From the IMG/VR virus record IMGVR_UViG_3300030294_000096, positions 1-37,981 of that record: DNA of 37,981 nucleotides; one strand, 5' to 3'. This DNA is from a virus. A model generated the notes under the pieces. The model saw only the letters and a list, made by a program, of their open reading frames with translations. It was not told where the DNA came from and made no database searches. Numbering within the stretch: the first letter of the stretch is position 1; each line of letters starts with the position of its first letter. Made by a program: the position numbers and the translations under genes. This document shows, piece after piece, positions 7,783 to 15,686 of the stretch.

Positions 7783-8090
7783 AATATATAAAAAAATTCG
7801 AACAGAATATAGATTTACCAGAAAGAGGTGATTATGTATTAATGAATAGTTATGGAATATCTGAAGTTGAATATTTTGTAACTCATAATTATGGAGTATA
7901 TCTTAATGCTTATATTGATAAATTGACTAAAGATCCAAAAATTAGAGTTAGATATGAAAATATACCAGGCAACATAGCTTTGTTTTTTCATGATGACACA
8001 ATAACATTTGATATGGAGTTATTAGTTGCTTATGGTAAAACAATAGAAGAGTTAGAAATGAAATTAAAAGCAAATAAGTTTAACTTATGA
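7779..8090 (+). CDS. Tagged GDYVL barrel-like cassette protein
   Basis: The protein has 103 residues. The tag MKYIKKFEQN is followed by PERGDYVLMNS. RVRYENIPGNIALFF is close to VKYENIPENIKNFF of the next gene, showing recent common origin. It ends KANKFNL. A short beta-barrel adaptor is the likely fold. The partner is unknown. Confidence 0.86.
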   Translation: MKYIKKFEQNIDLPERGDYVLMNSYGISEVEYFVTHNYGVYLNAYIDKLTKDPKIRVRYENIPGNIALFFHDDTITFDMELLVAYGKTIEELEMKLKANKFNL

Positions 8091-8416
8091 AATATATTAA
8101 AAAATTTGAATTGAATACAAATATACCTGAGATTGGTGATTATATATTGACAGTATATGACATAAAAAATGATAGAAATACTTCTATTAATCAGTTAAAA
8201 AAATTCATAGATAATACCATAGGAATAGTAGTAGATGACTTAGAATTTGGTGTACATAATAATTATGTTCGTGTAAAATATGAAAACATTCCTGAAAATA
8301 TAAAGAATTTTTTTATAGATGATAGAAAGAGATTTAATATTGTTAGCATAGTTGATTATGATAAAGATTTAGAAACATTAAAATATAAAATTGAAGCAAA
8401 TAAATTTAACATATGA
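8087..8416 (+). CDS. Tagged GDYVL barrel-like cassette protein
   Basis: The protein has 109 residues. The tag MKYIKKFEL is followed by PEIGDYILTVYD, then NTIGIVVDDLEFG and VKYENIPENIKNFF. It ends IEANKFNI. It is a paralogue of the genes on both sides, with 4-base overlaps at each end. Confidence 0.86.
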   Translation: MKYIKKFELNTNIPEIGDYILTVYDIKNDRNTSINQLKKFIDNTIGIVVDDLEFGVHNNYVRVKYENIPENIKNFFIDDRKRFNIVSIVDYDKDLETLKYKIEANKFNI

Positions 8417-8748
8417 AATATATAAGGAAGTTTGAAGAAAAAAATAGTGAACCAAAGGAAGGAGATTATGTATTAATGAATTCTACAATGATGAATCCTA
8501 ATCTAAATGAATTTATTGATAATGAAGTTGGTAAAATCGTAAAAATTGATGATAAACGTGGTTTCATATCAGTAGAAGTTGAATATGAAAATATTCCTAT
8601 GGAAATTGCAAGCTTATTTGGATATAATGATTATAAAAATCATGAAAATACAGGAATAAAAGTTTTTTTAATGAGTAGTATAATTGAATTTTCTGATAAC
8701 AAAACAGATTTAGAATATAAAATAAACGCAAGAAAATTTAACTTATGA
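8413..8748 (+). CDS. Tagged GDYVL barrel-like cassette protein
   Basis: The protein has 111 residues. The tag MKYIRKFEEKN is followed by PKEGDYVLMNS, NEVGKIVKIDD and VEYENIPMEIASLFG. It ends NARKFNL. It is the fourth of the tandem paralogues. The GDYVLMNS segment is identical to that of the gene at 7779, so these two may share the most recent duplication or a recombination tract. Confidence 0.86.
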   Translation: MKYIRKFEEKNSEPKEGDYVLMNSTMMNPNLNEFIDNEVGKIVKIDDKRGFISVEVEYENIPMEIASLFGYNDYKNHENTGIKVFLMSSIIEFSDNKTDLEYKINARKFNL

Positions 8749-9083
8749 AACATATAAAAAAATTTGAAATATATAAACAGTGGGATAATGAAAATAGATA
8801 TTGGGAAGTGACATTGTTACGTCCATATTTTATTTTATCATTAAGAAAAATCGGAGTTCCAAATGATTTAATTGCGGAATGGGATGAACAGTACTTAAAT
8901 GAAGATCATATTGTATACGTATATAAAGAAGAAATTAAAAATTATGATAGTTTGATTGATGACTATGATATTATAACTGAATGGAGATTGCAGCTAGATA
9001 AAGATGACAGAGATAAATATATATTTGGAGGTAGAATTAAACTTAGAGAATTTGAAATAGATGCAGATAAATTTAACTTATGA
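8745..9083 (+). CDS. Tagged cassette protein, unknown core
   Basis: The protein has 112 residues, MKHIKKFEIY to DADKFNL. The core is rich in aromatic and acidic residues (QWDNENRYWEVTLLRPYF). It has no GDYVL motif, so it is not a member of the preceding family despite its position. It overlaps the following interrupted gene by 4 bases. Confidence 0.82.
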   Translation: MKHIKKFEIYKQWDNENRYWEVTLLRPYFILSLRKIGVPNDLIAEWDEQYLNEDHIVYVYKEEIKNYDSLIDDYDIITEWRLQLDKDDRDKYIFGGRIKLREFEIDADKFNL

Positions 9084-9478
9084 GATACATAAAAACTTTT
9101 GAAAGTTCTTTAAATCAAGAAGAAAAAGAAACATTACTAAATAATACTGCTTATTATTTAGAAGAAGTTATACCAAAAATAGAAGGATTTTAAGAATGCG
9201 TATGGTCAGCCACTGATTGGATTGATTATGATGTTGATAACGATGTTGAATTTACATTTTATTTTGATACTATGTATTTTGAAGATGAGGAAGATTTTGA
9301 AAAATTTGAAGAGTTCTTAACTGAAAACAATTTAGATAATGATATAAAAGAGAGTTATTATGACATAAAAGATAATTTTATTAATAAAAGAATGTTAAGC
9401 ATGTCAATAAAAATACCAATAAAAAAGGTGATTGAATTAGGAGAGTTATATAATTCTATGCATAAATTTAACATATAA
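9080..9478 (+). pseudogene. Tagged cassette gene interrupted by an in-frame TAA
   Basis: The reading frame opens with MRYIKTFESS at the standard overlapping junction and stops at TAA in 9191-9193 after 37 codons. The same frame then continues without interruption (GF-stop-ECVWSATDWIDYD) to the family C-terminus MHKFNI at 9478. A single base substitution in an AAA, GAA or CAA codon would explain this. An internal ATG at 9272 could still express the last 68 residues. TAA is used as a normal stop elsewhere, so recoding is unlikely. Confidence 0.8.
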
Positions 9479-9576
9479 AAACCAAAATAAAAAATTAATA
9501 TATAATTATAACCATATCAATATTTTATCATTTTTTTATTTAAAAATGAAGATAAAATTAATATAGAGTTATAATT

Positions 9577-9789
9577 ATGAAAGTTAAAATAAACGATTTA
9601 AATCAAATCACGAAAGAAATAGCATTAGATAAACTTTCTGAATCAAACACATTAGATTTAGATCAAATCGATGAATATCTTGATATTTTATCTGCTTTGA
9701 AGGACGGAATGATTGTTTTTAATATATCAACAACTGCAGGAGATTATATATTATTTATAACTGCGAATCAATCTAAAAATTTAATATAA
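9577..9789 (+). CDS. Small hypothetical protein without the tag
   Basis: The protein has 70 residues and starts MKVKINDLNQITKE. It lacks both family ends. The predicted pattern is helical for residues 8-40 followed by strands (GMIVFNISTTAGDYILFIT). It lies 98 bases after the interrupted cassette and 3 bases before the next cassette. TTAATATAGAG at 9557-9567 may be part of its promoter. Confidence 0.65.
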   Translation: MKVKINDLNQITKEIALDKLSESNTLDLDQIDEYLDILSALKDGMIVFNISTTAGDYILFITANQSKNLI

Positions 9790-9792
9790 TTC

Positions 9793-10308
9793 ATGAAATA
9801 CTTAAAAACTTTTGAGAAACAAAAAGAAAAGGAAAAAGAAGATATTATATTATATAAAAATGAGGATTTTACAATTACAGTAAATGATAAAGGTAATATG
9901 ACTTATTTTAATGATTATATGTCAAAATCTCCAATTTATGGTATAATGTTTGAAATAAAAAACAAATCTAAATATTTAAATGATACTGAATTACGAGATA
10001 TTAAAATAACAGAATCAGAAAAATACTTTGCTATATTATCATTAGATCCAAAATATGAAAGTAATAGGGTTAAATATCATTCCTCTATTATAAATAACTT
10101 CTTGATAAGAAATGGAAATAAAATAGAACTATCAGATATTTCAGATAAAGCTTACACAGCATTGAATGAAAGATATTTTCCTATGATAGAAGATATTATA
10201 AAAAAATCTGAAACAATTGGTGATTTAATTGATTATTTTAAAGTTTTATATGATGAAATAACAGAGAATTTACCTACCTATTTGGCTACATCAAAATTTA
10301 ACATATAA
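9793..10308 (+). CDS. Tagged cassette protein, unknown core
   Basis: The protein has 171 residues, MKYLKTFEKQKE to ATSKFNI. The C-terminal signature is kept although a terminator, not another cassette, follows. This shows that KFNI is under selection, or inherited, at the protein level and is not just a by-product of junction overlap. The core is alpha/beta with no recognised domain. Confidence 0.83.
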   Translation: MKYLKTFEKQKEKEKEDIILYKNEDFTITVNDKGNMTYFNDYMSKSPIYGIMFEIKNKSKYLNDTELRDIKITESEKYFAILSLDPKYESNRVKYHSSIINNFLIRNGNKIELSDISDKAYTALNERYFPMIEDIIKKSETIGDLIDYFKVLYDEITENLPTYLATSKFNI

Positions 10309-10338
10309 AAAACTCATCAATTAAATTGATGAGTTTTT
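10307..10338. terminator. Bidirectional hairpin terminator
   Basis: AAAACTCATCAATT pairs with AATTGATGAGTTTT between the convergent cassette gene (ending 10308) and the cysteine-rich gene (ending 10341). Confidence 0.87.
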
Positions 10339-10340
10339 AT

Positions 10341-11033
10341 TTATTTCCATTTTTTAATAAATTCTTTTTCATTTTTTCTAAATAAAAGATCAAATCTATA
10401 TCCATCACAAGTAAGAATTTTGTCCACAGAATATTTGAATTTAACTTTACCATAATGTTCATTATACTCAAACATTTTCTTACCGCAAATTTTAAATATT
10501 TTCTTACGCTTTCTTGGTAATCTCTTTCTAACCATTTCCCAACGAGAAGGATTTGGATTTTTTGGTTTTGTGTATGAATGTTTTTTACAATAATAATTGT
10601 CTTTATAATCAGTGCTATATGATGTTGGTTTACCACATTTACAGCAAGTTGTTAGTGGTTCAAATACAGTAGCTGAATATGAGCATTTTTTACAATATGC
10701 ATATCCATCTGTTCTATCTCTACGTTCCATTTCATGTTCACACACTGAAATTTTTTGAAATTTTTGCCAAGCATTTTCTTCAGCTTCTTCAATTGTATTT
10801 CCTTCTCCTCTGATAAAACAATCTGGTTGTTTTGGAAATGCTTCAAAGAATGCTGTTTCATAACATTCTTTATTTGAAAGTTCATCAGATAATGCATCTA
10901 AAGTATTACCAGAAAAGATTTTATCTAAACTACCTGATGGTAAAACAACTCCATGTTCTCCTCCTTGACAAAAACAATTCCATTCATACTTAGAATCATA
11001 TCCTTCTTTTTTGCCTGATATTTGTACTTTCAT
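10341..11033 (-). CDS. Cysteine-rich putative zinc-binding protein
   Basis: The protein has 230 residues. Residues 1-100 contain a segment FIRGEGNTIEEAEENAWQKF typical of small alpha/beta domains that take a substrate or ligand across a sheet. Residues 98-155 hold CEHEMERR, YCKKCSY, CCKCGKP and YYCKKH, which look like two treble-clef or ribbon zinc sites. The basic segment RKRLPRKRKK near residue 173 suggests nucleic-acid binding. The exact family is not recognised. Confidence 0.82.
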   Translation of the reverse strand: MKVQISGKKEGYDSKYEWNCFCQGGEHGVVLPSGSLDKIFSGNTLDALSDELSNKECYETAFFEAFPKQPDCFIRGEGNTIEEAEENAWQKFQKISVCEHEMERRDRTDGYAYCKKCSYSATVFEPLTTCCKCGKPTSYSTDYKDNYYCKKHSYTKPKNPNPSRWEMVRKRLPRKRKKIFKICGKKMFEYNEHYGKVKFKYSVDKILTCDGYRFDLLFRKNEKEFIKKWK

Positions 11034-11036
11034 GAT

Positions 11037-11252
11037 TTATTCACTTATTTCGTTTAACTGTTTTAACTTTTTTTTTCTTATTTCTTTTTCAGTATAAAAA
11101 TAATTATTTATATTTGATATGAATATTTCTTCAAAATCATAAAAATAATATTCATTAATAAATATAAATCCGTTATTATTCTCATTTTTGCCATAATACA
11201 TTTTTCCTACTATAAAATTATCATTGTATGCTTTTTTACATAAATATTTCAT
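11037..11252 (-). CDS. Small LCKK-family protein 1
   Basis: The protein has 71 residues. Its N-terminus MKYLCKKAYNDNFIVGKMY and C-terminus FYTEKEIRKKKLKQL are shared with three neighbours (11236, 11507 and 11767), defining a local paralogous family. The core between the ends is variable, with strands of about 6 residues. It overlaps the preceding gene by 17 bases. The function is unknown. Confidence 0.75.
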   Translation of the reverse strand: MKYLCKKAYNDNFIVGKMYYGKNENNNGFIFINEYYFYDFEEIFISNINNYFYTEKEIRKKKLKQLNEISE

Positions 11253-11499
11253 TTAATTTTTTCAATTTAAGTTTTCTGTTTTCTCCAATATTAATAAAAT
11301 AATCTTTTAATTTTGGTTCTAAATTTCCAGACACAACAAATTTGGTATTACAAACAAAAATATATTCATATGCTAAATATTTATTTTTCAATCTAATATT
11401 GCTTAGATTATATTTATTAAGATGAATAATATTATCACTATGATAATATTCTCCTGATTTAATATAACTAGAATAAGTTTTTATACATTTTAATCTCAT
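11236..11499 (-). CDS. Small LCKK-family protein 2
   Basis: The protein has 87 residues. The start MRLKCIKTYSSYIKSGEYY corresponds to the family pattern M-x-x-x-C-x-K-x-Y, and the end is LKDYFINIGENRKLKLKKL. The segment NLEPKLKDYF matches AEPKLKDYF of the next paralogue. It overlaps the downstream gene. Confidence 0.73.
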   Translation of the reverse strand: MRLKCIKTYSSYIKSGEYYHSDNIIHLNKYNLSNIRLKNKYLAYEYIFVCNTKFVVSGNLEPKLKDYFINIGENRKLKLKKLNEIFM

Positions 11500-11506
11500 A
11501 TGTAAT

Positions 11507-11731
11507 CTACTGTAATTTTTTCAATTTTATTTTTCGTATTTCTTTTTCAGTATAAAAATAATCTTTTAATTTTGGTTCTGCAATTCCATCAATTACAAAT
11601 TTATATCCTTTTAGATTAATATATTTAAAAAAAGAACCTGATAATAAATAATCAGAATGAATAATATCATCACAACTGCAATAATTTCCAACATTAATGT
11701 TTCTATATGTTTTTTTACATAAATATCTCAT
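11507..11731 (-). CDS. Small LCKK-family protein 3
   Basis: The protein has 74 residues. MRYLCKKTYRNINVGNY leads to AEPKLKDYFYTEKEIRKIK. A TATCTTTG promoter element lies 21 bases before its start, so genes 3, 2 and 1 and the zinc protein at 10341 may form one unit. Confidence 0.75.
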   Translation of the reverse strand: MRYLCKKTYRNINVGNYCSCDDIIHSDYLLSGSFFKYINLKGYKFVIDGIAEPKLKDYFYTEKEIRKIKLKKLQ

Positions 11732-11751
11732 ATAATAATTTTAAGTAAAAA

Positions 11752-11759
11752 CAAAGATA
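11752..11759 (-). promoter_or_regulatory. Bacteroidota-type -7 element
   Basis: On the minus strand this reads TATCTTTG, 21 bases upstream of the gene starting at 11731. No strong -33 element is seen. Confidence 0.55.
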
Positions 11760-11766
11760 CAATAAA

Positions 11767-11985
11767 TTATTTAATATTACACAATATTTCTAATTTTATT
11801 TTTCGTATTTCTTTTTCACTATAAAAATAATCATTTATTTTTGGAGAACAATATAGATTATTATCATCTGTTAAAAAAAGTAAACTATTTATTTGAATCA
11901 TTTTAGAATTAGTTAAAATAACACAATCATAAAATTTTCCAATAATAATATCTTTTGAATATGTTTTTTTGCATAGATATTTCAT
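11767..11985 (-). CDS. Small LCKK-family protein 4
   Basis: The protein has 72 residues and starts MKYLCKKTYSKDIIIGKFY. It ends with NDYFYSEKEIRKIKLEIL. I chose the ATG at 11985, not one two codons earlier, because it gives the usual ATGA overlap with the upstream stop and matches the family N-terminus. Confidence 0.75.
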   Translation of the reverse strand: MKYLCKKTYSKDIIIGKFYDCVILTNSKMIQINSLLFLTDDNNLYCSPKINDYFYSEKEIRKIKLEILCNIK

Positions 11986-12185
11986 TTGCACTTATTCATT
12001 ATTGTTAATATTTCATCTTTGTCATTGATAGTATATTTTTTTAAATCATTCATTATATTTAAAGAGAATGAATCTTCAAATAATACTACATCACTTTTAA
12101 AATATTTAAAAAAATTCAAATAATCACCTGAATTTGATATATTTTTAAGTGAATCTTTTGATATAAATCTTTTGTTGAATCCCAT
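11982..12185 (-). CDS. Small hypothetical protein
   Basis: The protein has 67 residues starting MGFNKRFISKDSLKNI. It is not a member of the LCKK family but is translationally coupled to one through a 4-base overlap. It predicts alternating helix and strand. No domain is recognised. Confidence 0.68.
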   Translation of the reverse strand: MGFNKRFISKDSLKNISNSGDYLNFFKYFKSDVVLFEDSFSLNIMNDLKKYTINDKDEILTIMNKCK

Positions 12186-12280
12186 AATTTTTTATTTTTA
12201 ATTTATATGATTATTAATTTGGTATGTTTTATATTTAAGAATATTTAACCACAAAATAATGATATTAATTGACATATATT

Positions 12281-12310
12281 TTTGTATATCAGATTTTTGT
12301 TGTACTTTTG
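12281..12310 (+). promoter_or_regulatory. Bacteroidota-type promoter
   Basis: TTTG (12281-12284) and TACTTTTG (12303-12310) are separated by 18 bases. Transcription would start about 12317 and drive the three-gene unit 12338-14659. Confidence 0.72.
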
Positions 12311-12337
12311 TGTATCATTAATTAAAACACAAACAAC

Positions 12338-13099
12338 ATGAAATTAATTGGATTTGCAAATAAATTTTATACTCTGTGGAGTTATTCAGAAGAAGAGTTA
12401 TATACTACAGTTAATAATCAACCATATAAATATGGAGTCAAACAGATATATTCTTATATTAAGAATATTTCTTTTGATTTAGATAAAGTAAAAGAACTTT
12501 ATCCTAATGTGAAAATTGATGATGATTTGAAAGGTAAAAGTGCAAGTTGGTCAACTGAACCAAAAATTCAATATCCTGCTGAATGTTTTCATTTTGGTAA
12601 ATATGAAGGAAGTTTCATAAGTGAGTGTACAGATAAATCTTATCTGATTTGGTACTTTGAAAATGGTGTTTATGATGAGCGTCGTACAATAACAACAAAC
12701 AGATTAATTGAATTAGGATGTTATTTTTATAATGATATATTATTTCAATCTATTGAATTACTTAACCAGTATACTGATCATATCAAAAAGCAAGCTGAGA
12801 TTTCAAAGATGATTATAGAAACATATGAAAAATATAAAATATCTGGTATTTTTTCATATAATTTTTATAATTCATTAAGTAGTGAAGGAAATTATAGAGA
12901 TAATTCTTTTGAATTTAGATTTAATGAATTTTCTCAACAGTGTTATGCTGGATATGATTATGGCTTGCCTTTAATGAATGGAAAATCTAAAAGAATTAAA
13001 AATAAAGTTCTTGAAATGGAAGTAATTACTGAAGAAGATAAAACTTTTGGTAATAAATATCTAAGAGTTTTAAGCATCAAATCTATAAAAAATATTTAA
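12338..13099 (+). CDS. Protein with FGKYxG-type motif, first gene of the PARG operon
   Basis: The protein has 253 residues. FHFGKYEGSFISE followed by DKSYLIWYFEN (residues 85-110) resembles the short F-GKYKG-x-DxxYLxW module seen in several phage and bacterial nuclease-associated proteins of the DUF3820 type. The rest is not recognised. It is separated by one base from the PARG-like gene and has its own promoter, so it likely works in the same pathway. Confidence in the gene is high; the family suggestion is modest. Confidence 0.82.
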   Translation: MKLIGFANKFYTLWSYSEEELYTTVNNQPYKYGVKQIYSYIKNISFDLDKVKELYPNVKIDDDLKGKSASWSTEPKIQYPAECFHFGKYEGSFISECTDKSYLIWYFENGVYDERRTITTNRLIELGCYFYNDILFQSIELLNQYTDHIKKQAEISKMIIETYEKYKISGIFSYNFYNSLSSEGNYRDNSFEFRFNEFSQQCYAGYDYGLPLMNGKSKRIKNKVLEMEVITEEDKTFGNKYLRVLSIKSIKNI

Positions 13100-13100
13100 T

Positions 13101-13904
13101 ATGATCAAAGAAGAATTAATACAGGTATTTGAAGATACTAAACTACACAGTGAAGGTATATTGAAATCTGAAACAACATATCATTCATTTGATGACAGAT
13201 TAATGTCAGATGTTAGTATTCCTTGTAGTCAAAACATACAGGTTATTAATTCTGATAGTGTATCTGCTATTACAGAATATAGCAAATTAGGGAAAACTTG
13301 TGTTCTTAATATGGCATCATTTAAACGTCCAGGTGGTGGAGTTGCAAAAGGCTCAAAAGCACAAGAAGAATGCTTATTTAGGTGCTCAAATTTGACTCAT
13401 CTTATTAATACTGATAACTATCCATTAGGAGATGATAAAGCTTTATATACAAAGGATGCAGTATTTTTTAAGGATGTATATTATAACTATATGGATGAGG
13501 TTAAATCTGATGTCATAACAATTGCAGCACTAAATCTTAAAAATATTGAGGTTAATAGTAATTTTGATACAATATCGAAAGATAACATATCATCAATAAA
13601 TTCTGATGGAGCAAAAATATCAAGGCATGATTATGAAGAATTAACAAAGGAAAAAATAAGATTAATGTTATCACTTGCAATTAAAAATGATGTTGATATT
13701 ATTGTATTAGGTTCATTCGGTTGTGGTGTTTTCCAAAATGTTCCTGAAACAATGGCTAAAATGTTTAAAAAATTATTAGTAAATGAAGGATATTCTAAAT
13801 ATTTTGAGAAAGTAATATTTGCAATCATCAATGATAAAAACTCAGTTGGTAATAATTATGAGATTTTCAAAAATGTTTTTAGTGATTATAATTTAATATA
13901 TTAA
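13101..13904 (+). CDS. Bacterial-type poly(ADP-ribose) glycohydrolase (macrodomain-like)
   Basis: The protein has 267 residues. The PARG signature is clear around residues 75-92: FKRPGGG, then VAKGSKAQEECLFR, where GGG and QEE bind and hydrolyse the ribose-ribose bond. Further family marks are the start segment with TTYHSF and IQVINSDS, and LGSFGCGVFQNVPE near residue 200. The length fits the microbial PARG family (TIGR02452/PF10021). It would remove ADP-ribose from proteins or nucleic acids, perhaps countering ADP-ribosylation or NAD-based host defence. It sits between the genes at 12338 and 13907. Confidence 0.93.
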   Translation: MIKEELIQVFEDTKLHSEGILKSETTYHSFDDRLMSDVSIPCSQNIQVINSDSVSAITEYSKLGKTCVLNMASFKRPGGGVAKGSKAQEECLFRCSNLTHLINTDNYPLGDDKALYTKDAVFFKDVYYNYMDEVKSDVITIAALNLKNIEVNSNFDTISKDNISSINSDGAKISRHDYEELTKEKIRLMLSLAIKNDVDIIVLGSFGCGVFQNVPETMAKMFKKLLVNEGYSKYFEKVIFAIINDKNSVGNNYEIFKNVFSDYNLIY

Positions 13905-13906
13905 AA

Positions 13907-14659
13907 ATGAAAAATAAGTTAAACATATTACAAACAAGAAAATTGAGTGATATTGTAAGCAATTTATATAAAGATGGTGAATTAGAAAAAATTCTACCTG
14001 AATTATGTAAATTACATACTACTACTAATGGTCATAAAAATAATTTTTATCATACATTAGGAGTACTTAACAACGTGATTGAATATGATAATGATAACTT
14101 AAAAATGAAGATTGTCGCTTTATTACACGACATTGGAAAGATTTCTGTTAGAACAAAAAACAATGAAGGAAATTGGACATTTCATGATCATGAAAATGTA
14201 GGTGCAAAAATGATACATAAAATTTTAAAAAGATTCAATATAACTAATAAGAAAACTGTTGATTATATTTACAGAATGGTAAAGTATCATGGTAGGGTAA
14301 AGATGCACAGGGATGTAACAGAATCAGCTATAAGAAGGTTAGATGTAGAAGTTGGACATGATATAGTATTAGAGTTAATAGAGTTCTGTAAGTGTGACAT
14401 AACAACTAAATATGATGATAAGCGTCAACGTATTGTTTCAGGATTAGATGAAATAAAGAATAGAATATTAGAGGTTCGTGAGAAAGACAAAGAATCTAAA
14501 TGGCGTTCTCCAATCACAGGTATTATAATAATGAAAATGTTAGAAATTACTACTGGTAGAATGGTTGGAGACATAAAGAAAGTAACTGATGAAAAAATAA
14601 AATCAGGTGAATGGACTGAAGAAGATGCTATTAAATATATTAATACATTTAGAAAATAA
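13907..14659 (+). CDS. HD-domain protein resembling the C-terminal half of a tRNA nucleotidyltransferase
   Basis: The protein has 250 residues. It begins with a helical segment DGELEKILPELCKL. An HD domain follows with histidine in FYHTLGV, ALLHDIGK, then FHDHENVGAKMIHKILKRF and MVKYHGR. This order (ILPEL, H-T, LLHDIGK, HENVGA, H) is that of the HD region following the nucleotidyltransferase and neck in many bacterial CCA-adding enzymes. No nucleotidyltransferase domain is attached; that half is encoded at 35372-36094. It may instead be an independent 2',3'-cyclic phosphodiesterase or phosphatase. Confidence 0.85.
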   Translation: MKNKLNILQTRKLSDIVSNLYKDGELEKILPELCKLHTTTNGHKNNFYHTLGVLNNVIEYDNDNLKMKIVALLHDIGKISVRTKNNEGNWTFHDHENVGAKMIHKILKRFNITNKKTVDYIYRMVKYHGRVKMHRDVTESAIRRLDVEVGHDIVLELIEFCKCDITTKYDDKRQRIVSGLDEIKNRILEVREKDKESKWRSPITGIIIMKMLEITTGRMVGDIKKVTDEKIKSGEWTEEDAIKYINTFRK

Positions 14660-14741
14660 TATGTAGTGTAATTAACACACTTGATACCCAAAAAAGGAAA
14701 ACAATTATACTCAAGAGATACTGTAAAATCAGTCATATTCA

Positions 14742-14773
14742 GAAAAAGATAATACTTAGGTATTATCTTTTTT
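14742..14773 (+). terminator. Intrinsic terminator
   Basis: AAAAGATAATAC and GTATTATCTTTT form a stem around TTAG, followed by TTGTTTT. It closes the operon 12338-14659. Confidence 0.85.
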
Positions 14774-14789
14774 GTTTTATAACTCATTA

Positions 14790-14805
14790 TATTAATATAT
14801 AAATA
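14790..14805 (+). promoter_or_regulatory. AT-rich putative phage promoter
   Basis: TATTAATATATAAATA lies 12 bases before the epimerase start. The 3' half resembles the T4 late box TATAAATA. Related TTTAATATATA elements lie before 6133, 18162, 26011, 28175, 6038 (minus) and 28068 (minus). Such motifs are frequent by chance in AT-rich DNA. Confidence 0.35.
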
Positions 14806-14816
14806 AAAAATAAAAA

Positions 14817-15686
14817 ATGCAAAGAGTATTAGTAACAGGAGGTTCTGGATTTGTAGGAACTAATCTTATTAAATATTTAAATAAAAATTATAAAGGTATT
14901 GAAATATCATCATTAGACAATTACTTCACAGGTAAAGAAGAAAATCATGTAGATGATGTTACATATTACAATGGTAATACATGGGATGCTCCTGAAATAT
15001 TAAAAAATAAGAAATTTGATACAGTTTTTCATTTTGGAGAATACTCTAGAATTGTAAAATCATTTGATGATATTAAATATGTCGAAAAAACAATTTTATA
15101 TGGCACACCAATAATAATGGAATTGTGTAGAGAATGGAATGCAAAATTAATATATTCTGCTTCATCTTCTAAATTTGGAAATAATGGTGAAAATGAAAAT
15201 TTAGCTCCTTATTCATGGATGAAAGCAAAGATTGTTGAACTTATAAAAAATTACAATAAATGGTATAATTTACAATATGAAATTTGCTATTTTTTTAACG
15301 TGTATGGTGAAGGTCAAATAATGACAGGAGATTATGCTACTGTAATAGGCATATTTGAGCATCAATACTCAGAAGGTAACAAATGTACAGTTGTTGAGCC
15401 AGGTACTCAGAGCAGAGACTTTACCCACATTGAGGACATTGTTAGAGGTGTAGTATTATCATCTTTTACAAATATGAATCATGAATGGTATTTACGTTCT
15501 GGAATAAATACTAGCATTATAGATGTTGCTAAAATGTTTGGAGAATTTGAATTTGTGTCTAAAAGAAGAGGAGAAAGATATAATTCAGAAGAATTTGAAA
15601 CTGATACAGAAAGAGAATTAAATTGGGTACCAGAACACAAATTAGATGATTGGATTAAATCAATAAAAAACAAAAAGAGAGATTAA
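14817..15686 (+). CDS. NAD-dependent epimerase/dehydratase (extended SDR)
   Basis: The protein has 289 residues. The Rossmann motif is VTGGSGFVG (residues 6-14) and the catalytic tyrosine-lysine pair is in YSWMK. SASSSKFG precedes it, and the substrate region FFNVYGEGQ follows. It resembles UDP-glucose 4-epimerase and dTDP-glucose dehydratase relatives, a little shorter than usual (about 310-330). It probably modifies a nucleotide sugar for DNA, virion or host-surface glycosylation. No glycosyltransferase is next to it, so the substrate cannot be named. Confidence 0.93.
   Translation: MQRVLVTGGSGFVGTNLIKYLNKNYKGIEISSLDNYFTGKEENHVDDVTYYNGNTWDAPEILKNKKFDTVFHFGEYSRIVKSFDDIKYVEKTILYGTPIIMELCREWNAKLIYSASSSKFGNNGENENLAPYSWMKAKIVELIKNYNKWYNLQYEICYFFNVYGEGQIMTGDYATVIGIFEHQYSEGNKCTVVEPGTQSRDFTHIEDIVRGVVLSSFTNMNHEWYLRSGINTSIIDVAKMFGEFEFVSKRRGERYNSEEFETDTERELNWVPEHKLDDWIKSIKNKKRD

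Larger units (their letters stand above)
6400..9110 (+). repeat. Conserved cassette junctions, cluster 1
   Basis: Nine gene junctions centred on 6443, 6928, 7431, 7781, 8089, 8415, 8747, 9082 and the final copy near 9475 (C-terminal half only) share nearly the same DNA. The 3' codons read AAATTTAACTTATGA and the 5' codons ATGAAATATATAAAA then AATTTGAA. Each junction encodes KFNL, stop, and MKYIKKFE in overlapping frames. Identity is concentrated in these 30-35 bases while the cores differ. Confidence 0.85.

Noticed and set aside
9191-9193. Stop-codon recoding (alternative genetic code) explaining the in-frame TAA
   Set aside because: TAA ends many other genes in the window directly before terminators, and TGA ends most overlapping cassettes; no suppressor tRNA for TAA is visible. 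A single nonsense change is simpler.
10337-10897. Minus-strand open frames overlapping the cysteine-rich gene
   Set aside because: They are shadows in other frames of 10341-11033, whose Cys motifs and start next to the upstream gene are convincing.
13631-15673. Antisense frames inside the PARG, HD and epimerase genes
   Set aside because: The sense proteins have clear family motifs; the antisense frames are Ser/Ile/Phe-rich by-products of codon bias.
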